From Kitasatospora sp. NBC_01250 (GTDB lineage Bacteria; Actinomycetota; Actinomycetes; Streptomycetales; Streptomycetaceae), in NCBI RefSeq assembly GCF_036226465.1, contig NZ_CP108476.1, positions 4,340,001 through 4,404,000 on the forward strand: 64,000 bases of DNA, given 5' to 3'. Each line of letters starts with the position of its first letter. Position 1 is the first letter of the stretch. The notes below the pieces were generated by a model, which saw only the letters and a program-made list of their open reading frames with translations, had not been told where the DNA came from and did no database searches. Both the position numbers and the translations under genes were made by a program. This document shows positions 1 through 10,710 of the stretch, piece after piece.

Positions 1-574
1 CGTCCGCCGGCGGCGCGGGCGGCAGGGCCGCCCCGACCCCCCGCTGGCCCTGATCGGCAGACGGCTCGAACTCTCCGAGCAGCGGATCGCCGGGGGCCGC
101 CGCCACGCCCTCCACAGGGCTCAGCTCCGACGGGAACAGCTCCTCGGGCGACTCGCCCGCCCGCCGCGGCCGGCCGGCCGCCGCGGTGGCGGCGCCCGGG
201 CCCGCAGCCGCGCCCGGGTCGCTCGCGGCCAGCAGATGCAGCCGCGCCAGGACCTGCAGCGGCGAGGTCCGCCAGACGCTCAGCAGCTGACCCGCCTCCG
301 CCGAGATCCGCAGCGCACCACCGACCGTGCGCTCCTCGGCGCCCGCACTGAAGTCGCTGCGCCGCCGGACCTCCTCCAGCGGCCAGTCCGCGCCGGACAG
401 CGCCGCCGACGCGCGGGCTCCGCGCAGCGCGGCCTCCCCGGTGACCTCGGGCGCACGGCGGCGCATGACGCGGTGGCCGTAGAGCCGGTCGACGGCCTTG
501 CGGACCTCGGCGACGGACTCGGACACCCCGGGAAGCTCGGCCAGCGGGGCCAGCGGATCAGTTCCAGTGCTCAC
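1..574 (-). CDS. Conserved actinobacterial hypothetical protein, N-terminal part only
   Basis: The gene runs off the left edge of the window; about 191 residues are visible from a GTG start at 574. The protein opens VSTGTDPLAPLAELPGV and contains the stretches RRRAPEVTGEAALRGARAS and SAEAGQLLSVWRTSPL, followed by an Ala/Pro/Gly-rich segment. From memory, this resembles a streptomycete family found beside the septum-site/Tad gene cluster, labelled oxidoreductase or Fic-like in some annotations. No catalytic Fic motif lies in the visible part, so no function is assigned. It is transcribed away from the ATPase gene at 771, and the two share a 196-bp promoter region. Confidence 0.7.
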   Translation of the reverse strand, partial: MSTGTDPLAPLAELPGVSESVAEVRKAVDRLYGHRVMRRRAPEVTGEAALRGARASAALSGADWPLEEVRRRSDFSAGAEERTVGGALRISAEAGQLLSVWRTSPLQVLARLHLLAASDPGAAAGPGAATAAAGRPRRAGESPEELFPSELSPVEGVAAAPGDPLLGEFEPSADQGQRGVGAALPPAPPAD

Positions 575-701
575 CTACCCGAGAGTAACGACCCAGGCAG
601 TCCGGGCCGCACAGCAACCCCGTCATCACCCGTTCGAGGCAATCCGCACTTCCCTCCGGCGCGGTGGACCAAACCACGATTACTATGACCGCTATCGGAG
701 A

Positions 702-716
702 CGATAACGATTATCA
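702..716. promoter_or_regulatory. Fur/Zur-family 7-1-7 type operator candidate
   Basis: The 15 bases CGATAACGATTATCA form a 7-1-7 near-palindrome. They differ from the general Fur-family pattern TGATAATNATTATCA at two positions. The site ends 54 bp before the ATG of the CooC-like ATPase, in an unusually AT-rich island between two divergent genes. The pattern is seen directly; which regulator binds (Zur, Fur, PerR or Nur) is inference. Confidence 0.45.
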
Positions 717-770
717 ACAAGTCCGCCGGGGCCCACGCGACGGTCGACGGCGCGAGAGCCGGGAGTCCAG

Positions 771-1823
771 ATGAAGATCGCCTTCGTCGGCAAGGGCGGC
801 AGCGGCAAGACCACGCTGTCGGCCCTGTTCATCCGTCATCTAGCCGCCGCAGGACGTCCGGTGATCGCGGTGGATGCGGACATCAACCAACACCTCGGCC
901 CCGCACTCGGGCTGACCGACGACCAGGCCGCCGAGCTGCCCGCCCTCGGCGCCCAGCTGCCGGCCATCAAGGAGTACCTGCGCGGCAGCAACCCCCGGAT
1001 CGGCTCCGCAGCCGAGATGATCAAGACCACGCCGCCCGGCCGGGGCTCCCGACTGCTGCGCATCGTCGAGGAGAATCCGGTGTACGCCGGCTGCGCCCGC
1101 CCGGTGGCGCTGGACGAGGGTTCGGTGCGCCTGTTGGTCACCGGCGCCTTCACCGAGGAGGACCTCGGGGTCGCCTGCTACCACTCCAAGGTCGGTGCGG
1201 TGGAGCTACTGCTCAACCACCTGCTGGACGGCCCGGACGAGTACCTGGTCACCGACATGACCGCGGGCTCGGACTCCTTCGCCTCGGGACTCTTCACCCG
1301 GTTCGACCTCACCTTCCTGGTGGCCGAACCGACCCGCAAGGGAGTCTCGGTCTACCGCCAGTACAAGGAGTACGCGCGGGACTTCGACGTACACCTGCGC
1401 GTGGTGGGCAACAAGGTCCAGGGCCCGGACGACCTGGACTTCCTGCGCCGGGAGGTGGGCGAGGACCTGGTGGCGACCTTCGGGCACTCGGAGTGGGTGC
1501 GCCGCCTGGAGCAGGGGGCCGAACCCCCGCTCAGCTCCCTGGAGACGGAGAACCGGGCCGTCCTGGAACTGCTGCGCACCGAGGCGGACGGGGCCTTCCC
1601 GCTCCGGGACCCGCGGCGGTACACCGCGCAGGCCGTCCACTTCCACCTGCGTAACGCGGAGAGTTGGGGCAACGCCAAGGCGGGCGTGGATCTGGCGACT
1701 CAGGTCGACCCGTCCTTCGTCCTGGGCTCGGCCGCCGCGCCGCACCCCGGGACCGAAGAACGCCTGCCCGACCAGGCATCGGCCGCGCAGGACGCCGCCG
1801 ACCCGGCCGGTGCCACCGTCTGA
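771..1823 (+). CDS. CooC/MinD-like P-loop ATPase
   Basis: A 350-residue soluble protein of the SIMIBI/MinD superfamily. It begins MKIAFVGKGGSGKTT, a deviant Walker A with the signature lysine at residue 8 and the catalytic lysine at 13, followed by the VDADINQHL switch typical of CooC (CO dehydrogenase nickel-insertion ATPase). A second conserved stretch, LVTDMTAGSDSFASGL, matches the Walker B/switch II area. CooC proteins deliver metal or act as maturation ATPases, but no CO dehydrogenase or nickel gene is visible here, so the client is unknown. The last 30 residues are Ala/Pro-rich. GGGAG lies 5-9 bases before the ATG. A Fur/Zur-like palindrome upstream suggests metal-responsive control (inference). 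Confidence 0.8.
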   Translation: MKIAFVGKGGSGKTTLSALFIRHLAAAGRPVIAVDADINQHLGPALGLTDDQAAELPALGAQLPAIKEYLRGSNPRIGSAAEMIKTTPPGRGSRLLRIVEENPVYAGCARPVALDEGSVRLLVTGAFTEEDLGVACYHSKVGAVELLLNHLLDGPDEYLVTDMTAGSDSFASGLFTRFDLTFLVAEPTRKGVSVYRQYKEYARDFDVHLRVVGNKVQGPDDLDFLRREVGEDLVATFGHSEWVRRLEQGAEPPLSSLETENRAVLELLRTEADGAFPLRDPRRYTAQAVHFHLRNAESWGNAKAGVDLATQVDPSFVLGSAAAPHPGTEERLPDQASAAQDAADPAGATV

Positions 1824-2226
1824 CACGGCACCCGGCCACCCCACCCGCCTCGCCCCGGGGCGCCAGACGGCGGGGCCGACGGTACGCACCCGCACCGGGC
1901 GCGTAGCGCCGGCCCCGCCGTCCATGCGTCAGCACGACCGCCGCAGGCCACTCTCAGGGGTGAATATCGCCCCGAGGACTCCCGCACACTCTTACGCTAT
2001 GCAAAGCTTCCATTACTCACCGTTTACCAACTCTTGGTGCGGGAGATGGATGGGTCCGTGCGTCGCCACTCCTGCCGGGGCGACGCACCCGCGCCTGCCG
2101 GCGTGTCCCACACACCGTCCAGCCGCTCCAGGCGGCAGGACGGCCGAGCCGATCACCCACACCACCAGAGGACTTGACTGCGACAACGGACCAGACCGCG
2201 TCCGTTCCACGGAAGGACGGGAAGCC
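1824..2226. other. 403-bp intergenic region before the SulP-carbonic anhydrase gene
   Basis: No gene is supported. An open frame continues in frame upstream of the next gene but lacks a convincing start or ribosome site, and part of it (about 1960-2040) is AT-rich, like a promoter region. No strong palindrome was seen. It probably holds the promoter and leader of the transporter gene. Confidence 0.5.
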
Positions 2227-4545
2227 ATGGCCCTCGACACACCCCCTCCCCCGCCGCGCACCGACGACTCCAGCGACAGCCACGCGCCGCCCCTCGGTGC
2301 GGCGCCGGGAGCGGCACGCCACCGCCGCCCCGCCGCCCAGGACCTGACCGCCTCCCTGGTGGTCTTCCTGGTGGCGCTGCCGTTCTCCCTGGGCATCGCG
2401 CTGGCCGCCGGGGCCCCGCTGACGGCCGGGCTGGTCGCTGCCGCCGCCGGCGGGATCACGGCCGGCCTGCTCGGCGGGACACCGCTCCAGGTGAGCGGCC
2501 CCTCGGCCGCGCTCACCGTGATCACCGCCGGGCTGATCACGCGGTACGGCTGGCAGGCCACCTGTGCGATCACCCTCGCGGCAGGGCTGCTCCAACTGCT
2601 GCTCGGCACGGTGCGGGTGGCCCGGGCGGCCTTGGCGCTGTCCCCGGCCGTGGTCCACGGGATGCTGGCCGGTGTCGGGATCACCATCGCGATCGCCCAG
2701 TTCCACGTGGTGCTGGGCGGTACGCCCCAGGGCTCCACGGTGGCCAACCTGGCGGCGCTGCCCGCCCAGCTGTCGGGTCCGCATCCGCCGGCGCTGATGG
2801 TGGGCCTGCTGGCCATCACCATCCTCTGCGGGTGGCCGAGGCTCCACCTGCTGCCCGGGCAGGCCGGTCGGCTGGGCGGCCTGCTCGAGCGCGTCCCCGC
2901 CGCGCTGGTCGCGGTGGCAGCCGGTACGGCGCTGGCCATGTTCTTCGACTTCCGGCTCGCGCGGGTCGAGCTCGCCTGGGGCCGGCACGACCTCGCCGCC
3001 CTCCCCCACGGAGCACCGCTCGCGCTGCTCGGTGCGGTCCTGACGGTCACCGCGGTGGCCAGCGTCGAGTCCCTGCTCAGCGCGGTCTCGGTCGACCGTC
3101 AGAGCGGCACGCCCGGCAACCTCGACCGTGAGCTGCGCGGCCAGGGCGCCGCCAACCTGGTCAGCGGCCTCCTGGGCGGTCTCCCGGTCGCCGGCGGGGA
3201 GATCCGCGGCTCGGCCAACGTCCGTGCCGGAGCCCGGAGTCGATGGTCGACCGTGCTGCACGGCTGCTGGCTGCTGGTGGCCGCCGTCGCGCTGACCGGC
3301 GGCCTGCGCTGGATCCCGCTCGCCGCACTGGCCGCCCTGGTCATGGTGGTCGGCATGCAGATGGTCGGCTTCGCACACATCCGCAGGGTCTACCGGCACC
3401 GCGAGTTCGCGGTCTACCTCGCCACTGTCCTCGGGGTGGTCCTGCTCGGAGTCCCGCTGGGGGTCGCCACCGGCGCGGCGGCGACCGCGCTGCTCGCCCT
3501 CTGCCGCTTGGCCTGTGCCCACCTCGAGGTGAGCGTCCAGCCGGACGGCTCCTACGAGGTGCGCACGCACGGCCCGTTGACCTTTCTCTCCGTGCCGAGG
3601 CTGACCAGGGCGCTGGCCGCGCCACCGGCCGGGGCGCGGGTGACGATCCTGCACGACGGCGCCTTCCTGGACCACGCCGCCTACGAGGCACTGCAGTCCT
3701 GGCGCGCCGACCACCTGGCGCGCGGCGGCCAGGTCACGATGCTGACCGTCCGCCAGGAGGGCGCGGTGCTGGACCCGGACGGGACGGTGCGCTCGGCCGG
3801 CAACCCCGGTCCGCACCGTTGCCGCGCCTGGACGCCCTGGGTCGGCCACCGCTGCATCGACCAGGAGGACGATCCGCACCGTCGCCTGCTCAGTGGCGTG
3901 CGCGGATTCCAGTCACACACCGCACCTCTGGTCCGCCCCGAGCTGGCCAGACTCGCGCGCGAGGGTCAGACGCCCTCGCAGCTCTTCCTGACCTGCGCTG
4001 ACTCCCGGCTGGTCACCAGCATGATCACCAGCAGCGGCCCGGGCGACCTGTTCACCGTCCGGAACATCGGCAACCTGGTCCCCGTCCCCCACGAACCGGG
4101 CGCCGCCGACGACTCCGTGGCCGCCGCCGTGCAGTACGCGGTGGAGGTGCTGGAGGTGCGCAGCATCACGATCTGCGGTCACTCCGGGTGCGGCGCCATG
4201 AAGGCCCTGCTGAACGGTGTGCACGAGCAGCCCGGCCGCCCCACCCCGCTGGCCCGGTGGCTGCGCAACGGCCGCGGCTCACTGGCCCGGCTGGCCCGGA
4301 TCCCGGCAGAGTTCGCCGACCGCCAGGTCAGCGATGAGGTCGAGCAGTTGGGCATCACCAATGTGGTGCAGCAACTCGACCAGCTGATGGCCAATCCCGC
4401 GGTCGAACGGCGCGTCCTGGACGGTGAACTGCAACTGGTCGGCATGTACTTCGACTTCGCCACCGCCCAGACCTACGTGCTCGACCGGGAGAGCGGACGC
4501 TTCAGCGCAGTGGCCGGCTCCCGCGAGATCGCCAGCGCCGCCTGA
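2227..4545 (+). CDS. SulP-family anion transporter fused to beta-carbonic anhydrase
   Basis: A 772-residue two-part membrane protein. Residues about 35-430 are a hydrophobic SulP/SLC26 transporter core starting AAQDLTASLVVFLVALPFSL, followed by a STAS-like region to about 520. Residues about 540-770 form a beta-class carbonic anhydrase with CADSR (Cys590, Asp592, Arg594) and CGHSGCG (His652, Cys655) as zinc and active-site residues, so the enzyme part looks intact. The fusion probably couples bicarbonate transport to CO2/bicarbonate interconversion, as proposed for related actinobacterial fusions such as mycobacterial Rv3273. The ATG at 2227 follows GGAAGGACGGGAAG, which is better than any upstream start. 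The gene is monocistronic. Confidence 0.92.
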   Translation: MALDTPPPPPRTDDSSDSHAPPLGAAPGAARHRRPAAQDLTASLVVFLVALPFSLGIALAAGAPLTAGLVAAAAGGITAGLLGGTPLQVSGPSAALTVITAGLITRYGWQATCAITLAAGLLQLLLGTVRVARAALALSPAVVHGMLAGVGITIAIAQFHVVLGGTPQGSTVANLAALPAQLSGPHPPALMVGLLAITILCGWPRLHLLPGQAGRLGGLLERVPAALVAVAAGTALAMFFDFRLARVELAWGRHDLAALPHGAPLALLGAVLTVTAVASVESLLSAVSVDRQSGTPGNLDRELRGQGAANLVSGLLGGLPVAGGEIRGSANVRAGARSRWSTVLHGCWLLVAAVALTGGLRWIPLAALAALVMVVGMQMVGFAHIRRVYRHREFAVYLATVLGVVLLGVPLGVATGAAATALLALCRLACAHLEVSVQPDGSYEVRTHGPLTFLSVPRLTRALAAPPAGARVTILHDGAFLDHAAYEALQSWRADHLARGGQVTMLTVRQEGAVLDPDGTVRSAGNPGPHRCRAWTPWVGHRCIDQEDDPHRRLLSGVRGFQSHTAPLVRPELARLAREGQTPSQLFLTCADSRLVTSMITSSGPGDLFTVRNIGNLVPVPHEPGAADDSVAAAVQYAVEVLEVRSITICGHSGCGAMKALLNGVHEQPGRPTPLARWLRNGRGSLARLARIPAEFADRQVSDEVEQLGITNVVQQLDQLMANPAVERRVLDGELQLVGMYFDFATAQTYVLDRESGRFSAVAGSREIASAA

Positions 4546-4694
4546 CCGGCGCCCCACCCGAACCAGCGCCGCCCGACCGGCGCCGCCCGAACCCGGCGCT
4601 TGCCGAACCGGCGGCGCCTGAACCGACATCCGCCCGCATCAGCGCCGCGACGCTGCCCGAGCGCAGGGCCCAGGGCAGCGTCCCAGCGCCGTCA

Positions 4695-5681
4695 TCAATG
4701 CGTGATCTTGTTGAAGATCTTGGAGTAGGCGTACCCCACGCCCTTGTCGTAGCCGTCGACCTCCCAGAAGGACAGCTCCTGGACGCCCTTCGCCGCGGCG
4801 AAGCTCTCCAGAGTGGTCGCGTTGGCCTGGGTGAAGTTCTCGTTGTCGTCGTTGCGCCCGGCTATCGGGGTCAGGCCCAGACGTCCGAAGGCCTGGGCCG
4901 TGCTGCCGCCGTAGACCCCGGCAAGCTGCCCCGCGGTGGCGTTGGCGGCGGATTCGGCGTCCTTCAGTGCGTTCTGGCCGTCACCGAAGTCCATGGTCAT
5001 GATGTTGACGAGGTTCACCTGGGCCCCCTTGCTCTTGGCGTCCTTGAGCAGGCTGAGGGCGTTCGACTCCAGGCCGGTCGGGTCGACCGGGACGGTGTAG
5101 TCGATCTGCACCGACGGGTCGCTCTTCTGCAGCGCGGCCAGCGCCTGGTCCCGGCGGGAGTTGGCCGCGCTGTCGTCCAGCACGCTGCCCTCGATGTCGA
5201 AGTCGAGCCTGGTGACTCCGTAGGTCTTGACGACATTGGCGTAGGCGGCGGTCAGCGCGGAGACCGAGGTGCAGGTCTGGGCCAGTTCGCCGCCGGCCTC
5301 ACCGCCGAAGGAGATGATCACGTTGCCACCCGCCGACTTGACCGCGTTGACCTGCGCGGTGAACGCCCCGAGCGAGTCGTTGCCGTCCTCCCACATCGGT
5401 GTGCAACCGGACTTGGGCGTGAGGAAGGCCAGCGTGTAGTAGCGCCCGCCACTGGCCTTCCGGTCGGCGGTGAGGTCGGCCGCGTCCGAGCCGCTGATCT
5501 GCAGGTAGGGCGCCGCGTAGTGGGCCGGGAAGGCACTCGCCGCCGAGGGCGCATCCGCCGACGGGGCTGCCGCCGGCGCGGTGGCTGCCCGGGCGGGCGC
5601 GGTGGCCAGCGCGAGGCTGATCGGCAGCACCGAGGCGGCGAGGACGGCAGGCCAGAACTTTTTGTTCATGACAACCTTCAT
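4695..5681 (-). CDS. Secreted GH18 family glycosidase (chitinase-like)
   Basis: A 328-residue exported protein. The N-terminus has a basic start, a hydrophobic core (about residues 10-27) and an APARA-type cleavage region, consistent with a Sec signal. The GH18 motif LDFDIEG places the catalytic acid at Glu164 and the helper Asp at 162. SFGGEAGGE (about 124-132) fits the preceding beta strand of the GH18 barrel. No separate chitin-binding domain is present, so this is the compact single-domain type. Endo-chitinase-like activity is likely but the substrate is not proven. ATGs at 5681 and 5669 are both usable. A 21-bp palindrome lies about 100 bp upstream. Confidence 0.88.
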   Translation of the reverse strand: MKVVMNKKFWPAVLAASVLPISLALATAPARAATAPAAAPSADAPSAASAFPAHYAAPYLQISGSDAADLTADRKASGGRYYTLAFLTPKSGCTPMWEDGNDSLGAFTAQVNAVKSAGGNVIISFGGEAGGELAQTCTSVSALTAAYANVVKTYGVTRLDFDIEGSVLDDSAANSRRDQALAALQKSDPSVQIDYTVPVDPTGLESNALSLLKDAKSKGAQVNLVNIMTMDFGDGQNALKDAESAANATAGQLAGVYGGSTAQAFGRLGLTPIAGRNDDNENFTQANATTLESFAAAKGVQELSFWEVDGYDKGVGYAYSKIFNKITH

Positions 5682-5776
5682 GGCAACCTTTCAGGAGGCA
5701 TGCCCGTCCTGTGCACGGCGGGTTTCGAGGGGCGCACGTCGGACAGGAGGCGGGTCGCACGTGTGGGGGCGGCGAC

Positions 5777-5797
5777 GGTTAGTAAAGTTCCCTAACC
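5777..5797. promoter_or_regulatory. 21-bp palindrome upstream of the GH18 gene
   Basis: GGTTAGTAAAGTTCCCTAACC has perfect six-base outer arms (GGTTAG/CTAACC), and 16 of its 21 positions match its reverse complement. It lies 96 bp before the GH18 start codon, a plausible promoter position. Similar palindromes before secreted glycosidase genes of streptomycetes are recalled but not verified here. The regulator is unknown. Confidence 0.45.
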
Positions 5798-5930
5798 TTG
5801 GTCCTGCGATGGTGGCGTTGCCCTCGGAACATGTCAAGGGAGCACGCGACTCCCGCGCCACACCAGCATGCGGCGGTGCACGGGAGAAGCGCGCGAAAGC
5901 AGCTCTCGGTCCAGTGACTCTGACGGCTCC

Positions 5931-6455
5931 TCAGCCGATGCGCCGGTCGAGGTCGGCCGGCGTCACATACCCCGGCCAGCGACCGTCGCTGAAGAGGTGG
6001 ACCCCCGCGTCCTGGTAGCACTGATCGACCAGCTGCGAGCAGATCATGTGCCGGGTGCTGGCCACGTACCCCTTGAGCAGCGGACTGCCGGGCAGATGGA
6101 ACCGGTGGGCGGCCAGCGCCGCATAGTCGAGGAAGCTGTACGGCACCCGGAGGTAGCGGTGCGCCGCGGCTATGACCGCCTCTCGCTGTTCGTCCGTCAG
6201 CTCTATCCGGCCGCTGGACCAGCGGATCCGCGTCGCGCCGTACTCGGCGAGCGGGGCCCGGCGGGCCCCACCGGGTTCGGCCTCGACCAAGGTGTCGTCG
6301 TCGATCATTAGGAATGCGTGCTCGTAGTTGGCGAAGCCGTCACCGTTGAGCCATTGGCCCAGTCTGATCAGTCGTCCGATATCACCGGACATCTGGACGA
6401 CTGCGAAGTCACCCGGTCTCGGCAGCGGGGCAGGGTAGGCAGGAGATTCCACCAT
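5931..6455 (-). CDS. YiiX/NlpC-P60-like permuted cysteine hydrolase
   Basis: A 174-residue protein of the permuted NlpC/P60 (YiiX/YebB-like, papain-fold) type. The order of motifs is permuted: the histidine region YEHAFLMIDDDTLVEAEPGG comes first (about residues 44-63) and the nucleophile region HMICSQLVDQCY follows (about 135-147, Cys in MICSQ). Such enzymes cleave amide or ester bonds in peptidoglycan peptides or lipids; the substrate is not predictable. There is no clear signal peptide, so it may act in the cytoplasm. GGGGAG precedes the ATG by eight bases. It is divergent from acs. Confidence 0.75.
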   Translation of the reverse strand: MVESPAYPAPLPRPGDFAVVQMSGDIGRLIRLGQWLNGDGFANYEHAFLMIDDDTLVEAEPGGARRAPLAEYGATRIRWSSGRIELTDEQREAVIAAAHRYLRVPYSFLDYAALAAHRFHLPGSPLLKGYVASTRHMICSQLVDQCYQDAGVHLFSDGRWPGYVTPADLDRRIG

Positions 6456-6903
6456 GGTTCAACTCCCCGAGAGTTCCGCACCGCCCCGCGCACCCGTGGG
6501 CCGGGCGACCCCGGGGGCCTCGGGCCTCCGGCACCCGGCGGAGGCCGCCTGAGCTGGTACTTCCAGTGGAGTACCGGCGGTGACGAGCGTCAAGACTCGG
6601 CGCACAAGAATCAGCTGATGCCCCGTGGGCCGGCGACGCGCCCGCTCGGCCGTCGGACGTCACCGGGGGCATAATTCCCACCTGACGGCATCCGCAGCCC
6701 GCCGATCTGCCTCGACGATCACCAATCAGTCAAAGGTCTACACCAATTTCCCGGGCCCCCTTGTCAACCGACCTCTTCGCCTGGTGAGCTGTGCGCTGGG
6801 ACACACGGGACAATCCCTTGGCAGGGACATCCCGCAGCACAGTGCTTTCCGCGGGGGCCCGCGAAAGAAAGCACGATGAACAGACTCGAATGAGGAGTGC
6901 GCG
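6456..6903. other. 448-bp divergent promoter region of the hydrolase and acs
   Basis: There is no gene here. The right half (6715-6903) is AT-richer and should carry the acs promoter. It contains a DasR-like 12-mer at 6734-6745. GAGGAG at 6891-6896 serves the TTG start of acs. Confidence 0.5.
6734..6745. promoter_or_regulatory. DasR-box-like site upstream of acs
   Basis: AGGTCTACACCA differs at two of 12 positions from the DasR core TGGTCTAGACCA. It lies 159 bp before the acetyl-CoA synthetase start. DasR controls GlcNAc and chitin metabolism, which yields acetate on deacetylation, so a link to acs would make sense; this is inference from one imperfect match. Confidence 0.25.
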
Positions 6904-8859
<1,956 letters not shown>

Positions 8860-8880
8860 CCCCGCAACACCCGGCAAGAA

Positions 8881-8926
8881 CGCCCGAGGGCCTCCCCCTT
8901 CTGCGGAAGGGGGAGGCCCTCGGGCG
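8881..8926. terminator. Strong bidirectional terminator between acs and the serine hydrolase
   Basis: A perfect 20-bp inverted repeat (8881-8900 with 8907-8926) around a six-base loop CTGCGG lies between two convergent genes. No T-tract follows, as is common in high-GC actinobacteria. Confidence 0.85.
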
Positions 8927-8973
8927 TTCACCGGGAGTCCACGGCGGACCGGCCGGCTTCCGGCGGCGCTGCG

Positions 8974-10710
8974 TCAGCGGCGCTGCTGCTCCACGGACAG
9001 GCCGTGCAGCGTCTCGTAGGCGGTCTGCAGGAACCTGCGCCGACGCGGTGGAGGCGAACTGACCAGGGCGACCAGGCCGGTGCCGGCCTGCGGGTTGAAG
9101 CCGGCGAAGGCCACGAAGCCGCGCGTGACGCCCTCGTGGAAGACCAGCTCCTCGCCGCCGCGCCCCCGCCTGCCCCGGGCCGGACCCGGGTCGCCCGCAC
9201 CGGTGGCCGGTTCGAGCAGGCGCTGCTTCCAGCCCAGGCAGACCCGGGTGCCGGCCAGCCGCCGGGCCGCCCGGGGCCGGCGCACCTCACCCAGCGCGCA
9301 CCGCAGCGCGAAGTCCGCCCGCGGCCTCGGCGGCTCCGCAGGCCTCGGCGGCCCGACCGCCGGACCACCGACCGCCAGGCCGCCGACCGCCGGGCCGACC
9401 TCGTCCGGCCGTCCCACCGGGGCGGCAACCGGCCCGGCAAACGGCCCGATCTCCGTACTGACCAGCGGACCGATCAGCGGCACGCCGCCGCTCGCGGCGG
9501 CCTGCGGACCACTGTCGAGCATCAGCAGCGCGTGGATGTAGCGGAGCATGTCGTCCGCGCTGGAGCGCAGCCCCGCGGCACCGGGCAACGCCGGGATCCG
9601 GAAGGACGGGACCCGCCGCCCCCGGCGGTAGCCGCTGCCGACCTCGCCGCCCGGTGCGCAGGAGGTGTCCAGCAGGCCGAGCGGGCCGCAGATCCGGCTC
9701 GCCAGCAGATCCTCGTACCGGGCGCCGGCGGCGTTCTCCAGCAGCAGCCCGAGCAGACCGCAGCCGAGGCTGGAGTAGCGCACCTGGGTCCCGGGCGTCC
9801 CGCGTACCGGCGTGCGGGCCAGCGAGTGCAGCAGGTGGGCGACGCCGAAGGTCGCGCACGGACGGGTGAACCAGTGCGGTGTGGCACTCGGCAGCAGCCC
9901 GACGGGCAGCCGCGGCAGCCCCGAGGTGTGGGTGGCCAGGTGGAGCAGGGTGATCGGCCGCTCCATGGGATATCCGGGGGCGGACCCGGTCGGCAGGTAC
10001 CGGTCTATCGGATCGTCGTACCGGACCTCGCCTCGTGCCACCATGTCGGCGAGCAGCAGCGCGGTGAAGGTCTTGGTGATCGAGCCGATCTCGAACCTGC
10101 TGTCGGCCCGCACCGGGCGCTTGGCGGCCGGGTCGGTGTAACCACGACAGGCCACGGTGCGCTGGTCGCCCTGGATCACCGCGACGGCGACCCCGCTGTG
10201 CGGCGGCAGGCCCTGGAAGAGCGGACGCAGCTGGCGTTCGAGCCGCAGGGCCTCGTCGCCGGCGAGTTCCGATCCGGCCGGTGTGCGGGCCCCGGCGAGG
10301 CGGATGCCCAGCGGCGCAGGGCCGCCGTAGCGGTTCGCGGTCGCCCGACGCACAGGAACGGCGAGCGGTCCGGCCAGCGCTGCGGCGTGCGGTCCGGCGT
10401 ACGGGACGGCCGGCCGGCCGGTGGGGGGCGGCGGGACCGAGCGGACGGGCGGGGCGACGGGCCTCGGCGGCACCGAGGAGGCCCCCGAGGGTGGAACCGA
10501 GGAGGTACTTGAGGAGCTACTTGAGGAGCTACCCGAGGACGGCACGGGCGAGCGCCCGGTGTGCTCCCCCCGATGAGGTCCCGCAGATAACAGCGGCGGC
10601 GCGCTCTGCGTGCCCTCACCACCTCCCGCTGCTGGGTTAGGCACGGCGGCCCGGCCTGACGGGACCGCCGCGGTGGGCCCGGCCTGATCAGCCGGTTCCT
10701 GAACTGACAT
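8974..10710 (-). CDS. Beta-lactamase-family serine hydrolase with long Pro/Ser-rich N-terminus
   Basis: A 578-residue protein. The class C beta-lactamase/DD-peptidase-like domain starts near residue 155. The nucleophile motif is Ser210-Ile-Thr-Lys213 (EIGSITKTF). The second motif is Tyr312-Ser-Ser rather than the usual Tyr-x-Asn, and HEGVTRGF may stand for the third. Residues 1-130 are low complexity, rich in Pro, Gly and Ser, with a run of eight serines; no signal peptide is obvious, which is odd for this family. An Ala/Gly/Val/Pro-rich insertion interrupts the second half. It could be an esterase or peptidase rather than a beta-lactamase. GGAGG seven bases before the ATG supports 10710. Divergent from the two-component genes. 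Confidence 0.8.
   Translation of the reverse strand: MSVQEPADQAGPTAAVPSGRAAVPNPAAGGGEGTQSAPPLLSAGPHRGEHTGRSPVPSSGSSSSSSSSTSSVPPSGASSVPPRPVAPPVRSVPPPPTGRPAVPYAGPHAAALAGPLAVPVRRATANRYGGPAPLGIRLAGARTPAGSELAGDEALRLERQLRPLFQGLPPHSGVAVAVIQGDQRTVACRGYTDPAAKRPVRADSRFEIGSITKTFTALLLADMVARGEVRYDDPIDRYLPTGSAPGYPMERPITLLHLATHTSGLPRLPVGLLPSATPHWFTRPCATFGVAHLLHSLARTPVRGTPGTQVRYSSLGCGLLGLLLENAAGARYEDLLASRICGPLGLLDTSCAPGGEVGSGYRRGRRVPSFRIPALPGAAGLRSSADDMLRYIHALLMLDSGPQAAASGGVPLIGPLVSTEIGPFAGPVAAPVGRPDEVGPAVGGLAVGGPAVGPPRPAEPPRPRADFALRCALGEVRRPRAARRLAGTRVCLGWKQRLLEPATGAGDPGPARGRRGRGGEELVFHEGVTRGFVAFAGFNPQAGTGLVALVSSPPPRRRRFLQTAYETLHGLSVEQQRR

Noticed and set aside
1810..2226. N-terminal extension of the SulP-carbonic anhydrase frame
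   Set aside because: The 139 extra codons cross an AT-rich promoter-like stretch and have no ribosome site. The ATG at 2227 has one.
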